From positions 1 through 64,000 of the forward strand of contig NZ_VCKY01000006.1 in NCBI RefSeq assembly GCF_005889735.1: a DNA stretch of 64,000 nucleotides, given 5' to 3'. This document shows positions 8,591 through 16,392 of this stretch, one piece after another. Both the position numbers and the translations under genes were made by a program. The notes under the pieces were generated by a model that was not told the DNA's origin, searched no databases, and worked only from the letters and a program-made list of their open reading frames with translations. The number at the start of each line of letters is the position of its first letter. Position 1 is the first letter of the stretch. This DNA is from Nonomuraea turkmeniaca (GTDB lineage Bacteria > Actinomycetota > Actinomycetes > Streptosporangiales > Streptosporangiaceae).

Positions 8591-9384
8591 TTATGCGTAG
8601 GTGAAGGGCGGCCGGCCGGTCACTTGTTCGACCGTCGGCAGGACCTCCGCGGTCTTGCCGACTCTCGCGGTGAGCGCGTCGACGTAATCGTCGACCCCCT
8701 GGGCGGGCATGCCGAGGCGGGCCATCTCGTCCCGGAACCAGTCCTCGGATTGCTCCTGCCACCGCAACGGCCGCCCGATGGTCTCCGCGATGATGCGCAG
8801 GCGGTCGATCTGGGTCAGCGACTGGGGTCCGGTCACCGAGTACCCCTGGCCGGCGCGCCCGTCGAGGAGGCTGCGGGCGGCGACCGCGGCGATGTCGCGT
8901 GGGTCGACCGGGGCCGTCGCGGCGTTGCCGTACCGTCCGCGGACGACATCGCCGTCGATGATCTGGGATGCCCAGACCAGATCGTTGGTCGTGAGCCCGT
9001 CAGGCCGCACGAAGGTCCACGGCAACCCGGACGCTGGACGGATCGTTCGAGCCGCAGGTGCGCCTCGCCGACCCAGCTGGGCACGGACCATGTGACGGAT
9101 ATCGAGGACAGCATCACGACGTGGCGCAGGCCGGCTCGCTTGGCCACGTCGAGGAATCCGTCGACCCCCTGAAAGAAGGGGAACAGGAAGGCCCGCTCGA
9201 TGCCGGACAGGGCCTCCGTCAGGCTCTCGGGCTGGGTCAGGTCGCCGGTCGCGACTTCGACCTGGTCGGGGAATGCCTGGCCGCTGGGGTTGCGGGTGAT
9301 GACGCGGACCTTCTGACCCGCCTCCAGGAGTTGGCGGACGACGTGGGAACCGACGTTTCCGGTGGCACCGGTTACCAGGATCAT
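8591..9384 (-). pseudogene. NmrA-like NAD(P)-binding reductase, single frameshift
   Basis: AGGAG precedes ATG 9384. The N-terminal part is a Rossmann fold (MILVTGATGNVGSHVVRQLL, then VRVITRN, and GIERAFLFPF). The C-terminal part lies in another frame (GLPWTFVRPDGL through VTGRPPFTYA). A single lost G near 9037 within VQ-ASGLPW explains the change; restoring it gives one protein of about 264 residues, normal for NmrA/HSCARG-type NAD(P)H sensors or atypical SDRs. Neighbouring DoxX, CMD and ECF sigma genes run in the same direction, and NAD(P)-dependent epimerase/reductase genes are typical partners of ECF41 sigma factors. The indel may be a sequencing error. Confidence 0.8.
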
Positions 9385-9463
9385 GGTGGAGATCTCCTTT
9401 AGTTTCGTTTTTTGTGTGCACCAACCACGTCACCGACGACGAACCTCACACCCAGGGACGGCC

Positions 9464-9496
9464 TGCGGGGTCGGGGACTGCCGCCCCGACCCCGCA
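9464..9496. terminator. 13-bp hairpin after the DoxX-like gene
   Basis: TGCGGGGTCGGGG (9464-9476) pairs exactly with 9484-9496 around a 7-nt loop, 11 bases beyond the stop of the minus-strand DoxX-like gene. Confidence 0.8.
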
Positions 9497-9506
9497 CGCG
9501 AGGGCA

Positions 9507-9893
9507 TCAGCCGATGAAGGACTCGGGGCCGAAGAAGCGGCCCCACGCCACGAAAGCGGCCAGGGCGAGATAGACCACGTCGCCCACGACCGTTGCTCTC
9601 TCGCCACGACGGAGGCGCGTGATGATCGCGCCGACAAACAGCAGCACCGCACCTGTAGCGGCCAACGGAACGAGAACCGGCGCGATGCCGAGTACGGCGG
9701 GCAGGATCAGTCCCACCGCGGCCAGGAACTCGAGGCCTCCAATGGTCTTGAGAGCACCGGGGCTGAAGTCTTCGGCCCATCGGGTTGCGGCGCCGAGGCT
9801 GGCCATCTTCTCCTTGGGCACGAACAGCTTGGCGCTGCTGACCAGCAAGGCGGCGGCCAGTAATCCGGCGACGATCCATAGTGCGATGTTCAT
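9507..9893 (-). CDS. DoxX-like integral membrane protein
   Basis: ATG 9893 starts a 128-residue protein with four predicted membrane helices: MNIALWIVAGLLAAALLV, a segment around GLEFLAAVGLILPAVLGI, VLVPLAATGAVLLFVGAII, and VVYLALAAFVAWGRF. The loop KLFVPKEKMASLGAATRWAEDF is typical of the DoxX-like family, small quinone/redox-associated membrane proteins. It stands between the NmrA-like and CMD-like genes in the ECF41-like cluster. Between it and the CMD gene, two direct copies of CCCGGGGTCGT occur at about 9936-9960. Confidence 0.8.
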   Translation of the reverse strand: MNIALWIVAGLLAAALLVSSAKLFVPKEKMASLGAATRWAEDFSPGALKTIGGLEFLAAVGLILPAVLGIAPVLVPLAATGAVLLFVGAIITRLRRGERATVVGDVVYLALAAFVAWGRFFGPESFIG

Positions 9894-9994
9894 GAGTTTT
9901 GTCCTTGGCCCAATGTCGGGGGGTGACGAACGGACCCGGGGTCGTCCCGGGGTCGTCCCGGGACCGCCCGTGACCCTGAGGGGGAATGCCCGCG

Positions 9995-10465
9995 TCAGCC
10001 GAACTGACCGGGCTGGTACTCGCCGCCGGGCGTCCGCGTGATCACGTTCAGCCGGTTGAAGGCGTTGATCGTGCAGATCAGGGCCACCAGGGCCGTCAGC
10101 TGATCCTCGTCGAAGTGCTTGGCCGCGTTCGCCCACGCCTCATCGGTGACGCCGCTGGAGTCGGCGAGGCGGGTGCCCTGCTCGGTGAGTTCCAGCGCCG
10201 CCCGCTCCGCCTCGGTATAGACGGTCGTCTCCCGCCATGCCCCGACCAAGTTGATCCGCACCATGCTCTCGCCGGCGGCCGCGGCGTCCTTGGTATGCAT
10301 GTCGAGGCAGCCGCCGCAGCCGTTGATCTGGCTGGCGCGGATCTTCACCAGCTCCTGCACCGCCTTCGGCAGTGCCGAGTCGGTGATGACCTTGTTCGAC
10401 GAGATGATGTACTTGGCCCACTTCGACCCGACCTCGTTGACCATGGGGTTGATCCGGGTTTCCAT
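9995..10465 (-). CDS. Carboxymuconolactone decarboxylase/AhpD-like peroxidase family protein
   Basis: This 156-residue CMD-family protein has the redox motif INGCGGCLDMH (Cys about 50, Cys about 53, His about 57) of AhpD-like alkylhydroperoxidases; the later AFNRLNVI is a conserved C-terminal signature. A perfectly spaced AGGAG precedes ATG 10465. It likely reduces peroxides or maintains thiols in the cytoplasm. CMD genes are the classical partner and target of ECF41 sigma factors; the sigma gene lies 86 bases upstream on the same strand and a matching promoter is at 10503-10529. Confidence 0.85.
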   Translation of the reverse strand: METRINPMVNEVGSKWAKYIISSNKVITDSALPKAVQELVKIRASQINGCGGCLDMHTKDAAAAGESMVRINLVGAWRETTVYTEAERAALELTEQGTRLADSSGVTDEAWANAAKHFDEDQLTALVALICTINAFNRLNVITRTPGGEYQPGQFG

Positions 10466-10502
10466 CTCGATCTCCTTCGTCTTCGGATGCTTGCACCACT
10501 AC

Positions 10503-10529
10503 GACGAAGCCCCCCGCCAAGACGTAACA
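10503..10529 (-). promoter_or_regulatory. ECF41-like promoter of the CMD gene
   Basis: On the minus strand TGTTACG (10529-10523) is followed by exactly 16 bases and CGTC (10506-10503). As I recall, the ECF41 target promoter is TGTCACA-N16-CGTC. The start site would lie about 30 bases upstream of the CMD ATG. A second element with the same spacing precedes the sigma gene. Confidence 0.6.
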
Positions 10530-10550
10530 ACCCCATGCGATGGACGTGCG

Positions 10551-11431
10551 CTACTCGGGTCGCGCGGGCAGACCCATGGTGTCGAGGCGCTTGCGGTCGC
10601 TCACGGTCAGGAGCTCGACGATCCGGCCGTCGACCACAGTGCACGCCACCACGCCGAGCACCTTGCCGTTCGCACCCCAGGCCACGAATCCGGGCTCGCC
10701 GTTGACCAGGACCGCCAGCGCCGAGGTCATCGACTTGATGCCGCGCAGGATCGGACCGGCCACCTCGGCCGCCCCGACCGTGGTCAGCACGCCCTGCGGG
10801 TGGTACGTGCGCCAGGTCACCTTCGGATCGAGCAGTCGTACGAGCCCTTCGAAGTCCCCGTTGCGCGCCGCGGCAAGAAATGCGTCGACCACTGCGCGCT
10901 GCCGCCGCGGCTCCTGCTCCGGCGGCGGTGTGCCCTGCACCTTCCGGCGGGCCCGGCTGGCGAGCATCTTGGTCGCGTCGGTGGACCGGCCGATGATCTC
11001 GCCGATCTCGGCGAAGGGCACCGCGAACATGTCATGCAGGACGAACGCCAGCCGTTCGGTGGCGTGAGGGTGTCGAGCACCACCAGCAGTGCCAGCCCGA
11101 CCGATTCGGCGAGCATCACGTCGTCCTCGGGTGTCGCCCCGCCGTCCACGGTCACCACCAGCTCGGGCAGCCGGTCTTCGTACGACAGGTTGGCCCGGGT
11201 CGTGCGCGAGCGCAGCACGTCGATGCAGACCCGGCCGACCACGGTGGTCAGCCAGCCGGCCAGGTTGTCGATCGCGGCCGCGTCCTGCCGCGCCAGCCGG
11301 ATCCACGCCTCCTGCACCGCGTCCTCGGCATCCGCCCGCGACCCGAGCATCCGGTAGGCGACCGCGACCAGGCGCTCGCGCTGCTGTTCGAAGGCTCCCG
11401 CCAGTGCTTCGTGCGGACCCGATCCGGCCAT
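10551..11431 (-). pseudogene. SigJ/ECF41-type RNA polymerase sigma factor, single frameshift
   Basis: AAGGAAGG precedes ATG 11431. The N-terminal frame carries sigma region 2 (QQRERLVAVAYRMLGSRADAEDAVQEAW). After VVLDTLTP the sequence moves one frame to region 4 (ERLAFVLHDMFAVPFAEIGEIIGRS) and a SnoaL-like C-terminal domain ending LPARPE. One missing base near 11068 explains the switch; corrected, the protein is about 293 residues, normal for ECF41. In that group the SnoaL-like extension modulates activity in place of a classical anti-sigma factor. Gene order with CMD, DoxX and an NAD(P)-reductase fits the known context. The lesion may be a sequencing error, because region 2 and region 4 are both intact. 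Confidence 0.85.
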
Positions 11432-11468
11432 GTTGTTACCTTCCTTGCGCGAACTCCGTCATGGTCAT

Positions 11469-11495
11469 GACGGGCCCGAAGGCGCCGAGGTAACC
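11469..11495 (-). promoter_or_regulatory. Candidate autoregulatory promoter of the ECF41-like sigma gene
   Basis: On the minus strand GGTTACC (11495-11489), 16 bases, then CGTC (11472-11469). The core xGTTACx-N16-CGTC is identical in layout to the CMD promoter, which predicts that the sigma factor drives both its own gene and CMD. Confidence 0.55.
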
Positions 11496-11497
11496 GT

Positions 11498-11770
11498 TTG
11501 GCGTGCATCGGAGAGTCACTGGCTTTGCCGTCATGGGCGGACGAGCCGGAGAACGAGTTGCGCTCTGTCGAGCCTGAGGAAGCGGTCGCGCTGCTGTGCG
11601 GTCGCACACGCATGATCTGCGGGCTGGTTCGGTTCGTGGACAGCGTCGGCGATAACTACAGCAAGTGGGTCCCCGTAGGCGCGTTCGACACATGGCGCTG
11701 GTGGCACGGCGGCCAACGAGTGGCGCGCAAACGCGCCAAAGCGAGAGACCCAAGATGTCACAGGGTCTGA
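11498..11770 (+). CDS. Hypothetical protein
   Basis: This 90-residue frame has balanced, acidic and Trp-containing composition (LPSWADEPENELRSVEPEEA, then WVPVGAFDTWRWWHGG), suggesting a real product, but no family is recognised. The only in-frame start upstream is TTG 11498 without a good ribosome-binding site, so the 5' end may be lost or shorter. It overlaps the likely left boundary of the IS that follows. Confidence 0.4.
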   Translation: MACIGESLALPSWADEPENELRSVEPEEAVALLCGRTRMICGLVRFVDSVGDNYSKWVPVGAFDTWRWWHGGQRVARKRAKARDPRCHRV

Positions 11771-11818
11771 TCTGGGATTTCGCACTACCAGACGGTTCGG
11801 TTGCAGCAAGCTCGTGGG

Positions 11819-12919
11819 ATGGCCCTGCGACTGCTGTACTTGATCGTCTTGAGGGTGTTCGGCTGGATCGTGTTGCTCACCCGTTCACAGGCGTCTAAGG
11901 ATATGGAGATCCTCGTCCTGCGTCACCAACTCTCAGTCCTGCGCCGCCAGGTCGGCGCACCCCGCCCGTCATGGGCAGACCGGGCGATCCTGTCCGCGCT
12001 TGCCCGGCTATTGCCGCGACATGGCCGGCACCGGTTGTTCGTGACGCCGCGGACGCTTTTACGCTGGCACGCCGACCTGGTGAAGCGACGGTGGCCCTAC
12101 CCAGGCCGCGCGCCGGGACGACCACCGATTCGTCGCACGATCCGAGCCCTGGTCCTGCAGATGGCCGGCGAGAATCCGACCTGGGGTTACAGGCGCATCG
12201 CCGGGGAGGTCGCCGGACCGGGCCGCAAGGTCTCCCCCGCCACCGTGTGGGCGATCTTGAGGAAGGCCGGAATCGATCCCGCACCCCGGCGCGGCGACCA
12301 GACATGGGCGCAGTTCCTGAAGGCCCAGGCATCCGGGATACTGGCCGCTGATTTCTTCCACGTCGAGACCATCACGCTCGCCCGCCCGTACTGCTTCGCC
12401 GTAGTCGAGCATGCCTCCCGCCGTGTTCACGTGCTGGGTGTCACGGCGAACCCGACCAGCACGTAGGTAACCCAGCAGGCACGCAACCTCATACTCGACC
12501 TGGGCGATCGAATCGGCAACTTCCACTTTCTGATCAGGGACCGCGACCGTAAGTTCACCGCATTGTTCGATGAGGTGTTCACGACCGAAGGCATCCGGGT
12601 GGTGCTCACTGCTCCGCAGGCTCCGCAGATGAACGCGATCATGGAACGGTGGGTGGGCAGCGTACGCCGTGAACTCCTCGACCGGATCCTCATCACGAAC
12701 GAACGCCACCTTCGGACCGTCCTCGCCGACTATGAAACCTACTTCAACGAGCACCGTCCGCACCGTGCCCTGAACCAGGCCAGCCGCTCCGAGCGCTACC
12801 CGAACCCGTCGACGCCGACATCAAGGTCACCCGACGAGACCGACTCGGCGGCCTCCTACACGAGTACGCCCAGGTCGCATGAGGTGACACAGTATTCGGC
12901 ACCCACACGCGCGGCTTGA
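11819..12919 (+). pseudogene. Integrase-core (rve/DDE) IS transposase interrupted by TAG
   Basis: ATG 11819 opens MALRLLYLIVLRVFGWIVLL, and DMEILVLRHQLSVLRRQVG identifies the actinobacterial integrase-core IS family that carries an N-terminal coiled region. The DDE core has AADFFHVETITLARPY (first Asp), a second Asp near LIRDRDRKF, and APQMNAIMERWVGSVRRELLDR (Glu). A TAG at 12464-12466 interrupts the frame where related copies have Trp (compare TGAWTVQQARNL in the copy at 48.9 kb), so the element is probably inactive unless the stop is suppressed. No terminal inverted repeats were found by eye. Confidence 0.85.
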
Positions 12920-12944
12920 TAAATCAGGCCGATCGGCCTAGTAT
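12916..12944 (+). promoter_or_regulatory. Leaderless promoter with palindromic operator in the spacer
   Basis: TTGATA (12916-12921), a 17-bp spacer and TAGTAT (12939-12944) place the start site at ATG 12951. The perfect 14-bp palindrome AGGCCGATCGGCCT (12926-12939) fills the spacer, and an imperfect copy (AGGCCGAGCGGCCG, 12966-12979) lies just inside the gene, 40 bases away. This is a classic autorepression layout for a TetR protein. Confidence 0.75.
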
Positions 12945-12950
12945 CAGTCC

Positions 12951-13571
12951 ATGCAGTCTGTGAGTAGGCCGAGCGGCCGGAAACGAAATCCCATCATCGA
13001 AGAGGCCCGCCGGAAACAGATCATCGACGCCGCCATCCAGACGGTGGCGAGCGTCGGTTACGCGCAAGCATCGCTGTCGCGGATCGCGCAGCACGCTCAG
13101 ATCAGCAAGAGCGTCATCTCCTACCACTTCGCCGGCAAGGATGAGCTGCTAGAGCAAGTGGTCAACCAGATCTACGACGACACGTGGGCGTTCATCCAGG
13201 CACGGCTCGAAACCGAGACGTCCGCGGCTGGCAGGCTCCGAACCTACATCCAGGCCAACCTCGACTACATGCGAGCGCACCGCTCTCGGGTGCTGGCGGT
13301 GGGAGACATCGTCGGCAGCCACCGCGCAGCCGACGGCACGCCGCGCTTCGCGACGACCACCGACGAATCGGTCATCACGCTGCTGGCCGCCATCCTGCGC
13401 CAGGGCCTGGATGACGGCGAGTTCCGGGACTTCGATCCCCAGGTGGTCGCCGTGACCGTCGGCCAAGCCCTCATCGGGGCGGTAGGCCGATGGGCGGTGG
13501 ACCCAACCGTCGATCTGACCGCCTATGCCATCGAGCTGACCACCCTTTTCGACCGCGCCACCCGGAAGTAG
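12951..13571 (+). CDS. TetR/AcrR-family transcriptional regulator
   Basis: This 206-residue regulator has the N-terminal helix-turn-helix of the TetR family (RKQIIDAAIQTVASVGYAQA, then SLSRIAQHAQISKSVISYHF) followed by an all-helical ligand-binding domain. The first codon coincides with the predicted transcription start, so translation is leaderless. The palindrome between -35 and -10 is the likely autoregulatory operator. Its stop is 10 bases before the glycosidase-like gene on the same strand, so both are probably one operon and the regulator probably controls it. Confidence 0.85.
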   Translation: MQSVSRPSGRKRNPIIEEARRKQIIDAAIQTVASVGYAQASLSRIAQHAQISKSVISYHFAGKDELLEQVVNQIYDDTWAFIQARLETETSAAGRLRTYIQANLDYMRAHRSRVLAVGDIVGSHRAADGTPRFATTTDESVITLLAAILRQGLDDGEFRDFDPQVVAVTVGQALIGAVGRWAVDPTVDLTAYAIELTTLFDRATRK

Positions 13572-13581
13572 GGACTTCCTC

Positions 13582-14598
13582 ATGGGCCTGACCCACAAAG
13601 GCGTCAACTACGACGTCGGTACGAACTATCTTCCCGATGGCGTCCTGTCCCGGGGAGAGTGGCGGCCCGATCTGATGCGTCAGGAGATCCGGGCCATCCG
13701 TGACCAACTGCACGCCAATTCCGTCGGCATCTACGGCACCGACCTCGAGCGGCTCGTTCAGACCGCAACAGTCGCGCTGGAGCACGGGCTGCACGTATGG
13801 CTGCAACCCCGGCTGATCGACGCCGCTCCGCAGGAGACGCTGGACCATTTGACGCGAACGGCCGAAGCCGCCGAACTCCTCAGAAAGGAGTATGGGACGA
13901 TCGACCTCAACGTGGGTTGTGAGCTCACCGTCTTCTCCGCGGGCATCATTCCCGGCGCCTCCCACGAGGACCGAAGCGCCAAGCTGGCCTCCCCGCTGTA
14001 CTGGCCGCTGTTCCCACAGTTCAACAGGAAGCTGAACCGTCTCCTGGGCCGGGCCGCCGCAGTCGCCAAGTCCGCTTTCGGCGGCCGTATCACCTACGGC
14101 TCGGGATTGTGGGAGAGGGTGGACTGGACACCGTTCGACGTCGTGGGCCTGGACTACTACCGCATGCCGTACAACCGTTCCAGATACGTCAAGAACCTGC
14201 GCAGCTTCCACCGGTACAGCAAGCCTGTGGTCATCGTCGAGTTCGGCTGCGGCGGCTACAACGGCGCCGCAGAAAAAGGCCCCTCCAGCCACGCGATCAT
14301 CGATCGCGGCGGGCCAACGCCGGTCATCAACGGCTCGTGGGTCAGGAACGAGCAAGTCCAGGCCGAGCATGTCGCCGAACTGATCGGGATCTACGAGGAG
14401 GAGAACGTGCAGGGCGCGTACGTGTTCGAGTTCATCGAGCCGCATCACCCACATTCCGCCGATCCCCGGCATGATCTCGACATGGCGGGCTACGGCATCG
14501 TCAAAGTCATCCAGGACGACGCGGCGGGATCGTATCGCTGGGAGCCGAAAGCAGCCTTCCACGAAGTGGCCAGACTCTACAGTAGCCAGGCCATCTGA
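13582..14598 (+). CDS. Glycoside hydrolase-like TIM-barrel protein
   Basis: This 338-residue cytoplasmic protein (no signal peptide) starts GLTHKGVNYDVGTNYLPDG and has the TIM-barrel pattern of clan-A glycosidases: LNVGCELTVF on one strand, GLDYYRMPYN on another, VVIVEFGCGGYNG with a candidate Glu, and YVFEFIEPHHPHS near the end. I recall close actinobacterial relatives being labelled abortive infection protein without evidence; the sequence itself looks like a glycosidase fold. It is encoded right after a TetR regulator and is likely regulated by it. Substrate unknown. Confidence 0.65.
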   Translation: MGLTHKGVNYDVGTNYLPDGVLSRGEWRPDLMRQEIRAIRDQLHANSVGIYGTDLERLVQTATVALEHGLHVWLQPRLIDAAPQETLDHLTRTAEAAELLRKEYGTIDLNVGCELTVFSAGIIPGASHEDRSAKLASPLYWPLFPQFNRKLNRLLGRAAAVAKSAFGGRITYGSGLWERVDWTPFDVVGLDYYRMPYNRSRYVKNLRSFHRYSKPVVIVEFGCGGYNGAAEKGPSSHAIIDRGGPTPVINGSWVRNEQVQAEHVAELIGIYEEENVQGAYVFEFIEPHHPHSADPRHDLDMAGYGIVKVIQDDAAGSYRWEPKAAFHEVARLYSSQAI

Positions 14599-15007
14599 CC
14601 TCCCGCCGCCCATCCGCCCTCGGCGCCGCGCAGGGCGGCGCACCCCGAGGCGATGTGGTGGCGGCAACCACCGGGCCGACCAACCTCATGGCCGACATGA
14701 CCGGCCGCGACACTCGGGGCCTCTACCGCTATCTCGGCACGGTGCCGGGTCGCAGGCCCTGGGGCCCTTAGGGATGCTACTCTTGAGCGCGGAGACAGAG
14801 GCGGTGAAACTGCCGTTCCGACCAGCGGCTGGGTGCACGAAGGAGAAGCTGTCGGTAACCGGCTCATCGCCCGGTCCGATCGGAACGGGTCACGCAGCGG
14901 CAGTAGCCCGGCTGGCGGCTGGGAGGGCCGTGAACCGCCTGATCATCACTTCCTATCGGCCGAAACATCACAGATGGCGGCTGGTAGGACCGACCTTACC
15001 GACAGGC
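14599..15007. other. Gap containing a Lrp/AsnC-like C-terminal remnant
   Basis: Bases 14655-14755 (+ strand) read VVAATTGPTNLMADMTGRDT then RGLYRYLGTVPG, which resembles the ligand-binding end of Lrp/AsnC regulators (GPTNL, CRDT, LYRYL), with no start or upstream domain. The rest of the stretch contains no recognisable gene. Confidence 0.4.
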
Positions 15008-15295
15008 CTAGTCGGAGAAGTCGTCTTCGACGCGGTTGGAGTTCACCGCGTCCAAGCGGCCGCGGAGCCGCTGCTGTGCGCCGGCCAGTGGAACTGATCC
15101 AATTGGGGAAGTCGGTCGCGGTGATGATGTAGCCGGCCGCATCGTAAGCCCCCATGCCCAGCACGCAAATGAGCGCCTTTCGTGGGGGACGTCGTCAAGG
15201 CCGTGTGGCGGGCCGGGCAAGACGACACTGCCCGGCAAAGCGCTGAGGTGCTCCAGCTTGCAAGTGTCCTTCGGCAGCTTCAGATACAGCGTCAT
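15008..15295 (-). pseudogene. Small hypothetical protein with compensating frameshifts
   Basis: ATG 15295 begins MTLYLKLPKDTCKLEHLSALPG and the same frame ends AVNSNRVEDDFSD. The middle reads better one frame over (ALICVLGMGAYDAAGYIITAT then DFPNW). Two compensating single-base indels, near 15187 and 15095, would give one coherent protein of about 95 residues. The start overlaps the upstream ORF's stop as ATGA. Function unknown. Confidence 0.4.
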
Positions 15296-15390
15296 GGGGC
15301 TCTCCAACGCTCGTAACGCAGGGCACGCGGGGCATCGAGGACAAGGACGCCGCACTCGGCACAGAGCCCGGGGTCCTCTTGCGGGTCCAC
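15292..15390 (-). CDS. Very small ORF with a CxxC motif
   Basis: GTG 15390 starts a 32-residue frame, MDPQEDPGLCAECGVLVLDA then PRALRYERWRAP, whose TGA overlaps the ATG of the next gene. The CAEC pair suggests half of a metal-binding ribbon. It may be the tail of a longer broken gene. Just upstream on the same strand another frame (15401 to about 15555) ends YLPCPPDADLEAAAAKLPSD and also looks coding but lacks a start. Confidence 0.35.
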   Translation of the reverse strand: MDPQEDPGLCAECGVLVLDAPRALRYERWRAP

Positions 15391-15589
15391 GCCGACCGGC
15401 TCACCGGTCGCTCGGGAGTTTGGCGGCAGCGGCCTCGAGGTCGGCATCCGGTGGGCAGGGCAAATAGCCGGGTGGCGCCGACCACGCCTCGGCGACGAGC
15501 AGTACCTCCAGGAGCTGCCGTACGGCAGCAGCGACACCGAAGGCGGCCCATGGGATCGGTCTGTGTCGGACTTGGCGTGGCTCGCCGAC

Positions 15590-16279
15590 CTAGCCGCGGA
15601 GGCGTTCAAGCCCGTCCAGGAGCAGATCGAGGGTGAACTCGAACTCGACCTGGCCGTCGCACCAACCCAGCGTGGGGTCGGTGACGTCGTGGATCTCGGT
15701 CGCCACCATCGCTGTCAGGTGCGGCAGGGCTTCGGCCATGGCGGTCAGGTCTGCTTCCGCGGCGTCGACCTCCATGCCTCCCCCGGCCGACGCCGGGCTG
15801 AAGATCTCCTGCACGAACCCGAGAGGCAGGCTGCCGAACGCGTGCAGCGCCCGGTGCGCGAGGTGGTACGAGAACCCGGCACCGACCAGCGTGCCCACGA
15901 TCCCGTCGTAGTACGCGACAACGCCGGCCGGGATGGTCCGGCGCGAGCCCAGCAGCCCGGGCGCCCACGGGTGACGCAGCATCACTTCCCGCGCCGCGAG
16001 GAACCGCTGCCGCAGCCGCGTACGCCAGTCTCCGTCAGGTTTGGTCATGTCGGGGCGGCCGACCGCGTCATGGATCTCAGCGACCACGGTCTCGACGACG
16101 CCGTCGAGCAGGGCCTCCTTGCCCGGCAGATGGTAGTAGAGCGACATGGCCTCGACGCCGAGGTCGGCGGCGAGGCGGCGCATCGTCAGCGCCTTGATCC
16201 CCTCCGCATCCGCCAGGACGACCGCCGCCGCCAGCACGCGCTCGCGGCTGAGCGGCTCGCGGAATGCCTTCGCTGCCAT
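15590..16279 (-). CDS. TetR-family regulator with TetR_C domain
   Basis: The protein from ATG 16279 has a TetR helix-turn-helix (SRERVLAAAVVLADAEGIKA, then LTMRRLAADLGVEAMSLYYHL) and a C-terminal Tet-repressor-type domain (HPWAPGLLGSRR, then AYYDGIVGTLVGAGFS), about 229 residues in total. It is transcribed divergently from the DUF4386 membrane-protein gene. Two inverted repeats in the 113-bp shared region (16305-16337) are its probable operators. The ligand is unknown; it likely represses itself and the membrane protein. Confidence 0.85.
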   Translation of the reverse strand: MAAKAFREPLSRERVLAAAVVLADAEGIKALTMRRLAADLGVEAMSLYYHLPGKEALLDGVVETVVAEIHDAVGRPDMTKPDGDWRTRLRQRFLAAREVMLRHPWAPGLLGSRRTIPAGVVAYYDGIVGTLVGAGFSYHLAHRALHAFGSLPLGFVQEIFSPASAGGGMEVDAAEADLTAMAEALPHLTAMVATEIHDVTDPTLGWCDGQVEFEFTLDLLLDGLERLRG

Positions 16280-16304
16280 CGGTCTTCCACCCCCTTGTCG
16301 GCGT

Positions 16305-16337
16305 CTTACATCGTAAGTTACCTTACGAGGTAAGGTA
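16305..16337. promoter_or_regulatory. Twin TetR operators
   Basis: CTTAC-ATC-GTAAG (16305-16317) and TACCTTAC-GAG-GTAAGGTA (16319-16337) are perfect inverted repeats sharing a CTTAC-N3-GTAAG core. Their centres lie 17 bp apart, between two divergent genes. Confidence 0.75.
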
Positions 16338-16392
16338 CACAGTCGATCTCTCGCTGGCCGCCGCGCCGGCACAGCCCTCAAGGAGAGCCACC

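Noticed and set aside
9936-9972. Direct copies of CCCGGGGTCGT before the DoxX-like gene as an operator
   Set aside because: Low-complexity GC repeat also able to form part of a terminator; no promoter element fits it.
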